This document shows, piece by piece, positions 58,674 through 64,000 of a stretch of DNA of 64,000 nt. Source of the stretch: RGIG7450 sp045648785 (GTDB lineage: Bacteria > Bacillota > Clostridia > RUG12999); assembly GCA_045648785.1 (NCBI GenBank), contig JAZROP010000003.1, forward strand, positions 1-64,000, given 5' to 3'. How positions within the stretch are numbered: position 1 is the stretch's first letter; every line of letters begins with the position of its first letter. Under the pieces are notes generated by a model that searched no databases, had not been told where the DNA came from, and worked only from the letters and a program-made list of their open reading frames with translations. The position numbers and the translations under genes are program-made.

Positions 58674-59924
58674 ATGAAGATTAAATATATATTTTTGACA
58701 CTTGCAGTTTTGATTTGTATGACTGTAAGTGTATATGCAACAGAAGCACCGCTTAGAGTGGGACTTTTCTATGGAGCAACAGCACTTGAAAAAGTAACCA
58801 TTGCATCAACAGGCGGTTTTGAAACAGATGCGGCAGAGGACCTGGGTACAGAACTTGTGGCAACTGTTTCGGAAGGCAATATTATGCTGCATAACTTGGA
58901 GGGAGATGTTCTGATTTATGCCGGCGCAGACGGTAGGGAAATAAGAGCGGTTGCCCGTGAGGGGATTTTTACCGTTGAGGGGAAAGGGTACAGAGGCAAT
59001 GTGATTTTCCGACCGATGGACGGAAAAATCACTGTAATAAATGAAATTATGACCGACGATTATCTGCGAGGGGTTGTTGCCGGAGAAATGCCGTCAAGCT
59101 GGCCTGTGGAAGCACTCAAGGCGCAGGCGGTTGCGGCGCGCTGTTATGCACTTAACGCACTTAATAAACATGCAGACTTTGGTTTTGATGTTTGTGCCAC
59201 AACAAACTGTCAGGTTTATGGTGGGACCCAGGCTGAAACAGAAGCTACAAACCGGGCAGTAGAAGAAACTGCGGGAATTGTGGCTCTTTATAACGGAAAA
59301 GTTGTCAACACACTTTTTTCGTCATCCAACGGTGGATATGCAGAAGCATCGGAAAATGTATGGGGAGGAAGCTCTCCGTATTTTCAGACATTTAAGGACG
59401 AGTTTGAAAAAACAGATGAAATTAGTGGTGCGGTATGGAAATATGAAATTTCTCCGCAACAGCTTAAGGAAGAGCTTGCCGGAAATGGAGTCGATATCGG
59501 GGATATACTTAATATGGAGATTGTTAAAACCTCCCGTTCGGGACGAGTTCTTGAAGTGAAAATTACGGGCACCACCGGTACAAAAAGTTATATTAAAAGT
59601 TATGCAAGAACTTTTCTTGGACTAAAAAGTCAGCTTTATACAATTATTCCACCTACAGGAACTGCGGTTTTCTGCCTCGGAGCAAATGGACAAGAAACCA
59701 TTTCGGGCAATTATTATGTTCTTACCGACGAAGGGCTTGACACCCGTAAGGCTGAGGAGGGTAATCCGAATTATGTATTCAATGGCAGAGGATATGGCCA
59801 CGGGGTAGGCATGAGCCAATGGGGTGCGCGGTATATGAGCGAGCAGGGGCTTACCTATGAGGACATTTTAAAATATTATTTTAAAGGTATTGAGCTGAAA
59901 AGCTATACAGAAGCAATATTATAA
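58674..59924 (+). CDS. SpoIID/LytB-domain protein
   Basis: The start is ATG 58674 behind GGAGG; the 81-base longer frame runs over the asd promoter. The 416-residue product has a signal peptide or anchor (MKIKYIFLTLAVLICMTVSVYA), a beta-rich region, then the SpoIID/LytB domain. This has DYLRGVVAGEMPSSWPVEALKAQAVAARCYAL near 130-161, YGGTQAETEATNRAVEET near 183-200, and a late GRGYGHGVGMSQWGA near 372-386 with the conserved His pair. SpoIID is a lytic transglycosylase in engulfment; family members also act on vegetative walls. The gene ends inside the convergent GH18 gene (22-base overlap). Confidence 0.88.
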   Translation: MKIKYIFLTLAVLICMTVSVYATEAPLRVGLFYGATALEKVTIASTGGFETDAAEDLGTELVATVSEGNIMLHNLEGDVLIYAGADGREIRAVAREGIFTVEGKGYRGNVIFRPMDGKITVINEIMTDDYLRGVVAGEMPSSWPVEALKAQAVAARCYALNALNKHADFGFDVCATTNCQVYGGTQAETEATNRAVEETAGIVALYNGKVVNTLFSSSNGGYAEASENVWGGSSPYFQTFKDEFEKTDEISGAVWKYEISPQQLKEELAGNGVDIGDILNMEIVKTSRSGRVLEVKITGTTGTKSYIKSYARTFLGLKSQLYTIIPPTGTAVFCLGANGQETISGNYYVLTDEGLDTRKAEEGNPNYVFNGRGYGHGVGMSQWGARYMSEQGLTYEDILKYYFKGIELKSYTEAIL

Positions 59925-61183
59925 AGGGAATTTAAAACTACCCAGTTTTGTGGAAATGGTCTGAGTAAATCCCAGTAACCGACTCCACGAAAACCATATT
60001 CATTTACAAGCAAAAGCTTTGCATTGATGCTTCGTGCATCTTCAAACCAGACTTCATGAGCGACACCGGCCTCATCCGTGTAGTTAAACCACGGTGACTG
60101 TGAGACGGTGTCGTAATTTATTTCCGCTCCAAATTCACGGGCAAGCTCAATTGCGCGTTCGCTTGAAATTGAAGTTGCAGCCGTCTCACCTTTAATAAAA
60201 GGAAGTGGCCAGTCGTAGCCGTAGGTAGGGATACCGAAAAATATTTTGTCGGGGGAAATGCGGGTCACTGCATAATCAAGCACTCGTCGAACAGCATCAA
60301 TCGGGGCAACTGCCTGAGGAGAACTGTATTTGTAACCCCACTCATAAGTCATTAAAAATACATAGTTTGACGCCTCGGCAAGACCGGCATAGTCATGGCC
60401 TTCGTACAAAAGCCCCGGTTGAGTATCGCTTGTTTTGGGAGCGAGAGCGACCCACACCGGATAGCCGTCGGCATTAAGAAGTTCGGTGACAGTATTGACG
60501 AAGTTTACATAATTTTCTGCTTCAACGCCACCTAGATACTCAAAATCAATGTCCAGTCCTTGATAACCTTTGGTCTTTATATTGCGGAGTATAGCCTGCG
60601 ATAAGGTTTGAACTGACATATCGGAACGGAAAAGCATGGACGCACGCTCGGTACTGAAAATATCCTGTTCGGTCAGCGTAGACAGATGCATAAGCGATGC
60701 CACGCCATATTCATTTGCTGTTTCAATAAGACGGAGGTCACCTAAGTTTACAAGACCACTGCGCTCACTTATTCCATAAGTAAAAGGAATGAGATAGGAG
60801 AGATAGGGCAGGGTGGCACGAAGCAGCCAGTCGGAAATAAACGGATAAGAATAGGCGTTTACATAAATGGTGCCAAGCTTTTCCCCCTGATAGCTTATAA
60901 CGAGAAATTGTCCCGGATAGAGGGCATCCCGGCCGCCAAGCTCATAATTGTTGCGGTAAAGCTGATTTACCGTTATACCATATAGCTCCGCTATTGAAAA
61001 AATGGACTCGCCCGGAGCGACAATATGCGTCACATCAGGCAATAAAACGACAAGCGACTGACCGGTCACAAGCGGAGTATCGATTGTATATCCATTGTCA
61101 CGCATCATTCGTGTCGGACTTACGCCGTATATTGCTGCTACCTGTGCAGGTGTCTGCCCTGATTGAACAACATGAATAACCAT
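59903..61183 (-). CDS. LysM + GH18 hydrolase (YaaH/SleL-like)
   Basis: The 426-residue protein starts at ATG 61183 behind GAGGTG. Two LysM domains (about 1-48 and 51-97; MVIHVVQSGQTPAQVAAIYGV and HIVAPGESIFSIAELYGI) precede a GH18 barrel (about 105-426) with the D-x-x-D-x-E catalytic motif GLDIDFEYL near 208-216 and MTYEWGY near 277-283. There is no signal peptide, as in spore-coat SleL/YaaH lysozymes that act on cortex peptidoglycan during germination. The 3' end overlaps the SpoIID-like gene by 22 bases. Confidence 0.9.
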   Translation of the reverse strand: MVIHVVQSGQTPAQVAAIYGVSPTRMMRDNGYTIDTPLVTGQSLVVLLPDVTHIVAPGESIFSIAELYGITVNQLYRNNYELGGRDALYPGQFLVISYQGEKLGTIYVNAYSYPFISDWLLRATLPYLSYLIPFTYGISERSGLVNLGDLRLIETANEYGVASLMHLSTLTEQDIFSTERASMLFRSDMSVQTLSQAILRNIKTKGYQGLDIDFEYLGGVEAENYVNFVNTVTELLNADGYPVWVALAPKTSDTQPGLLYEGHDYAGLAEASNYVFLMTYEWGYKYSSPQAVAPIDAVRRVLDYAVTRISPDKIFFGIPTYGYDWPLPFIKGETAATSISSERAIELAREFGAEINYDTVSQSPWFNYTDEAGVAHEVWFEDARSINAKLLLVNEYGFRGVGYWDLLRPFPQNWVVLNSLYNIASV

Positions 61184-61243
61184 TTAACTTCACCTCGTAT
61201 AATAAATATGCTTGATTTTGGCAAAAATGTGCGAATAAAAGTA

Positions 61244-61271
61244 AAAAAGCCCCTCTGCATTTGCAGAGGGG
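61244..61271 (-). terminator. Terminator after the epimerase gene
   Basis: Minus strand: perfect arms CCCCTCTGCA and TGCAGAGGGG with a 2-base loop, then a six-base T run. Confidence 0.9.
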
Positions 61272-61278
61272 ATAAATT

Positions 61279-62463
61279 TTAATATTTACGCCACACCATT
61301 TTATCTACTATACCGGTGTAAGACTGAATTATTTTTACCACTTTTGTAGAAACATTTTCTTCAATATAGTCGGGAACGGGAATACCGGTGTCGGAATTTT
61401 CGTTCATTTTTATTGCAGTGTCAACCGACTGAATCAGTGATTTTTCATCAATTCCGGCAAGGACAAAGCATGCCTTGTCAAGAGCCTCGGGTCGCTCGGT
61501 ACTTGTCCTTATACATACTGCCGGGAAAGGGTTTCCAACAGATGTGAAAAAGGAACTCTCCTCGGGAAGCGTTCCGCTGTCTGAAATAACGGCAAAAGCG
61601 TTCATCTGCAGGTTGTTGTAATCGTGGAAACCGAGTGGTTCGTGCTGAATAACTCTGGGGTCGAGTGAAAATCCGCTTTCTTTAAGACGCTTTTTGGAAC
61701 GGGGATGACATGAATATAAAATTGGCATGTCATATTTTTTTGCAATTTTGTTTATCGCATTGAAAAGAGAAAGGAAGTTTTTCTCTGTATCAATGTTTTC
61801 TTCGCGGTGAGCTGAAAGAAGAATATATTTTTTCTTTTCAAGACCAAGCTTTTTAAGAATATCAGACGCCTTAATCTCATCAAGGTTTTTGTGGAGCACT
61901 TCTGCCATAGGAGAACCTGTTACATAGGTGCGTTCTTTTGGCAGACCGCAATCGGCAAGATATCTTCTTGCGTGCTCGGAATATGCAAGGTTAACATCTG
62001 AGATTATGTCAACAATGCGACGGTTTGTTTCCTCGGGCAGACATTCGTCTTTACAGCGGTTGCCTGCTTCCATATGGAAAATAGGAATATGAAGCCTTTT
62101 TGCAGCAATGGCTGACAGGCAGGAGTTTGTGTCACCAAGAATTAAGAGTGCGTCGGGTTTTACAGCATCCATAAGCTTGTATGAGCAGTTTATAATATTG
62201 CCGACGGTTGCACCTAAATCGTCGCCTACGGCATCCATATAAACATCCGGATCGGAAAGCTTTAAGTCCCGGAAAAACACACCATTTAAATTATAGTCAT
62301 AGTTCTGCCCGGTGTGTGCGAGCAGGCAGTCAAAATATTCCCTGCATTTGGTTATGGTTGCAGATAAACGAATAATTTCGGGACGCGTACCCACTATGAT
62401 AAGAAGTTTAAGCTTGCCGTTATCTTTGAACTTTATGTCGGAATAATCAAGTTTAATACTCAT
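61279..62463 (-). CDS. UDP-GlcNAc 2-epimerase family protein (WecB/FnlC-like)
   Basis: This 394-residue GT-B-fold epimerase has KLLIIVGTRPEIIRLS near residues 19-34, HTGQNYDYNLNGVFF near 50-64, LLILGDTNSCL near 106-116, FHMEAGNRCKDECLPEETNRRIVD near 128-151 and a late ISDSGTLPEESSF near 293-305. The AGNRC-x-D-x-x-x-PEE-x-NRR-IVD block looks closer to FnlC/WbpI-type epimerases (which make UDP-N-acetyl-L-fucosamine or mannuronic-type sugars) than to plain WecB. ATG 62463 lies behind AAGGAGC and overlaps the glycosyltransferase end by 11 bases. It closes a polysaccharide cluster entering from the right. Confidence 0.88.
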   Translation of the reverse strand: MSIKLDYSDIKFKDNGKLKLLIIVGTRPEIIRLSATITKCREYFDCLLAHTGQNYDYNLNGVFFRDLKLSDPDVYMDAVGDDLGATVGNIINCSYKLMDAVKPDALLILGDTNSCLSAIAAKRLHIPIFHMEAGNRCKDECLPEETNRRIVDIISDVNLAYSEHARRYLADCGLPKERTYVTGSPMAEVLHKNLDEIKASDILKKLGLEKKKYILLSAHREENIDTEKNFLSLFNAINKIAKKYDMPILYSCHPRSKKRLKESGFSLDPRVIQHEPLGFHDYNNLQMNAFAVISDSGTLPEESSFFTSVGNPFPAVCIRTSTERPEALDKACFVLAGIDEKSLIQSVDTAIKMNENSDTGIPVPDYIEENVSTKVVKIIQSYTGIVDKMVWRKY

Positions 62464-63664
62464 GATTAATGCTCCTTTTTATAAACTTAAGAATTTTTTC
62501 GCTTTGTATATAAGAATTTTTATTTTCAAGAACAAATTGCCGAGCTTTCTGACCGAAAGCCTCAAGCTCATTACCGGACATAGAAAGTACTTCAGTAATT
62601 TTTTTGCTGATGTCACAGGCAGAAAATTCGTCTGCTGTGAAACAGTAGTCAAAGTACTCGGTGGGTATGCCGGGCAACTTTGTGGTGAGCACCGGAGTGC
62701 CGGAAACCATATATTCTATAGTTTTTGACGGAAAGGAATATTTTGTGTATTCCTCATCGGGATTTCGCAGGTTAACAAGCAGGTGAGCCTGCCTTTCAAA
62801 ACTGAGAATTTCATTTCTCGGTCTGTGCCCGAAATATTTTATACGGTCATCTTTTTCTGCCGCTTTTTTAACCAGAGTCTCACAGTCACCAGTTCCGAAA
62901 AGCCATAACTGAATATTGTGGTCGGAAATGGAAGAAAAAGCATCAATTAGCTGTAAAACCCCCATTTTTTCATTAAGAGCACCCGCGTACATTACCGACG
63001 GGCAACTGCTTTTTTTCTGACAAGAAATATCAAAATCCTTTGCAATACCCTCCACCACGGCATATGGTGCAGATGAATTTATAACATCTTTCATATGCTC
63101 GGAAAAATATATGTACCCGTCAAAACTACCCTGAATTTTTTCTGCAGCGCGGACATAAAAACCAGATAAAAATTTTTTGACAGGGGAAATCTCCTCGTTT
63201 GAAAACATATCACGGGGGAGGTCAGGAACAATTGCAAAGCAAGGTGTTCCGGTTCTTTTACAAAGGGATATAATACTTTTAGCAACAGGTTGAAATATAG
63301 AATAAATTATTACAGCCTTTTCCTCGTTTGAGTTGTTTATAAGCCATTCTTTTAGCATAAAATGGGAAATAATTCTTTGACAGAGCTGTTTGAGTCCCAT
63401 TACATTTACGGCAGAAATCCATAATGAGGAGTAGCCGCAATCGAGAGGGACATTGCAATTTCTGATAAATATCCGTTTGCTTTTTGGAAAAGATGGAATA
63501 GCCGGAAAGGAAAAAACCTCTACATCAGCACCGTGGTCATGAAATCCCTGCATGAGAGAGCTTTCAAAAGCAAACGGAGCGGCGGATGGTAAAACCCTTG
63601 AGCTGCCCAGAATTTTTTCGTATTCAAAAGAATTGCAAACTGTTCCAAAATAAAGAATTTTCAT
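62453..63664 (-). CDS. Glycosyltransferase family 4 (GT-B)
   Basis: The 403-residue protein has MKILYFGTVC at the N-terminus and the donor-side GT4 features VMYAGALNEKMGVLQLIDAF near 223-242, WLFGTGDCETLV near 253-264, YFGHRPRNEIL near 275-285 and the E-x7-E-like EYMVSGTPVLTTKLPGIPTEYF near 318-339. It probably adds one sugar to a lipid-linked chain. The upstream glycosyltransferase gene ends 3 bases before its ATG, and it overlaps the epimerase gene by 11 bases, so the three form one operon. Confidence 0.88.
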   Translation of the reverse strand: MKILYFGTVCNSFEYEKILGSSRVLPSAAPFAFESSLMQGFHDHGADVEVFSFPAIPSFPKSKRIFIRNCNVPLDCGYSSLWISAVNVMGLKQLCQRIISHFMLKEWLINNSNEEKAVIIYSIFQPVAKSIISLCKRTGTPCFAIVPDLPRDMFSNEEISPVKKFLSGFYVRAAEKIQGSFDGYIYFSEHMKDVINSSAPYAVVEGIAKDFDISCQKKSSCPSVMYAGALNEKMGVLQLIDAFSSISDHNIQLWLFGTGDCETLVKKAAEKDDRIKYFGHRPRNEILSFERQAHLLVNLRNPDEEYTKYSFPSKTIEYMVSGTPVLTTKLPGIPTEYFDYCFTADEFSACDISKKITEVLSMSGNELEAFGQKARQFVLENKNSYIQSEKILKFIKRSINHEY

Positions 63665-63667
63665 AAT

Positions 63668-64000
63668 TTAGCCCCGAATGGTGTTATTTTTCAGCACAAT
63701 ATCAAACATTTCACGGTATTTATTAAATAACTCTTTTGCGTCAAGTTTGGTTTTGCGATAGTCACAAAGTTTGTCTGTTATAGCGGTATATTCCTGATGA
63801 GTTAAATCACAAAGCGTTTGAAGTGTTTCTGTAAATTTTGCAATGTCATGAAGTGGAATTGTGAAACCACCGTTTGAGTCAATGTCATCCCAGGGGGTAG
63901 TACCACGGCTTATAACAGGGATAATCCCTGCCAGAACCGATTCTGCAATAGAGTGAGAATAGTTTTCGGTAAGCGTGGGGAAAAGAAAACAATGGTATTT
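63668..64000 (-). CDS. C-terminal part of another GT4 glycosyltransferase (partial)
   Basis: A minus-strand frame enters at the right edge and stops at TAA (63670-63668), giving 110 residues with no start in the window. The translation contains HCFLFPTLTENYSHSIAES, then VLAGIIPVIS and TTPWDDIDSNGGF, which is the C-terminal donor-binding block of family 4 glycosyltransferases (FP-x-x-x-EN-x-x-H-x-x-x-E). It ends in a charged helix. It is the upstream member of the polysaccharide operon. Confidence 0.85.
   Translation of the reverse strand, partial: KYHCFLFPTLTENYSHSIAESVLAGIIPVISRGTTPWDDIDSNGGFTIPLHDIAKFTETLQTLCDLTHQEYTAITDKLCDYRKTKLDAKELFNKYREMFDIVLKNNTIRG

Noticed and set aside
1..64000. 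tRNA, rRNA, CRISPR arrays, insertion sequences, prophage genes
   Set aside because: I looked through the gaps between genes and saw no cloverleaf, rRNA-like stretch, spaced repeat array, transposase or integrase.

Overview
This window reads as a chromosomal segment of a low-GC, anaerobic, probably spore-forming member of the Clostridia (Firmicutes). Signs of this are strong AGGAGG-type ribosome binding sites, TTGACA/TATAAT promoters, compact operons, rubrerythrin and a multi-domain flavodiiron protein for O2 defence, and sporulation-type proteins (a SipL-like DUF3794+LysM protein, a SpoIID/LytB protein, a YaaH/SleL-like LysM+GH18 enzyme). I cannot place the genus. I found no rRNA, tRNA, CRISPR array, insertion sequence or recognisable riboswitch.

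Region 1 (1-3430): the tail of a GGGtGRT-family protein, a large secreted leucine-rich-repeat (LRR_5/BspA-type) protein, a chimeric small gene whose first 40 codons copy the DUF6062 gene found 14 kb downstream, and a cysteine-rich small-domain protein.

Region 2 (3463-16760): a glutamate-fermentation island. glmS-glmL-glmE-mal encode B12-dependent glutamate mutase, its reactivase and methylaspartate ammonia-lyase, giving mesaconate. citDEF on the plus strand and citC, a P-loop/AlaX-like gene and a citX-citG fusion on the minus strand encode a citrate-lyase-type enzyme and its maturation factors. In this setting it is most likely a (S)-citramalate lyase that cleaves citramalate to acetate and pyruvate. 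The mesaconate hydratase that should link the two halves is not in the window. A GntR-family regulator sits in the middle, and GTTATATAAC-like sites lie at the citD, gntR and glmS promoters. An AspT-type transporter closes the block. The island is bracketed by a 121-bp direct repeat (93% identical), which is the 5' end of the DUF6062 gene.

Region 3 (16985-25939): the full DUF6062 gene, then a minus-strand block (GH26-like secreted protein, amidase-domain protein, DUF554 membrane protein, ispE, radA), then a plus-strand family-2 glycosyltransferase and a membrane acyltransferase.

Region 4 (26014-46066): mostly plus-strand housekeeping genes: rubrerythrin, flavodiiron fusion, yceD-rpmF, DUF512-der-plsY-murJ leading into a polymer-export-like set (O-antigen ligase, GT4, two DUF4330 proteins), tig-clpP-clpX, a small secreted protein, and greA-lysS. 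The SipL-like gene is on the opposite strand.

Region 5 (46163-64000): almost all minus strand: Na/Pi symporter, iron alcohol dehydrogenase, YjjG-like nucleotidase, a two-component system, an RpiR regulator behind an unusual TrpR-like/methyltransferase fusion, trkA-trkH potassium uptake, asd, then the sporulation-type pair (SpoIID-like and LysM-GH18, convergent and overlapping). It ends in a polysaccharide cluster (UDP-GlcNAc 2-epimerase/FnlC-like and two glycosyltransferases) that continues off the window.
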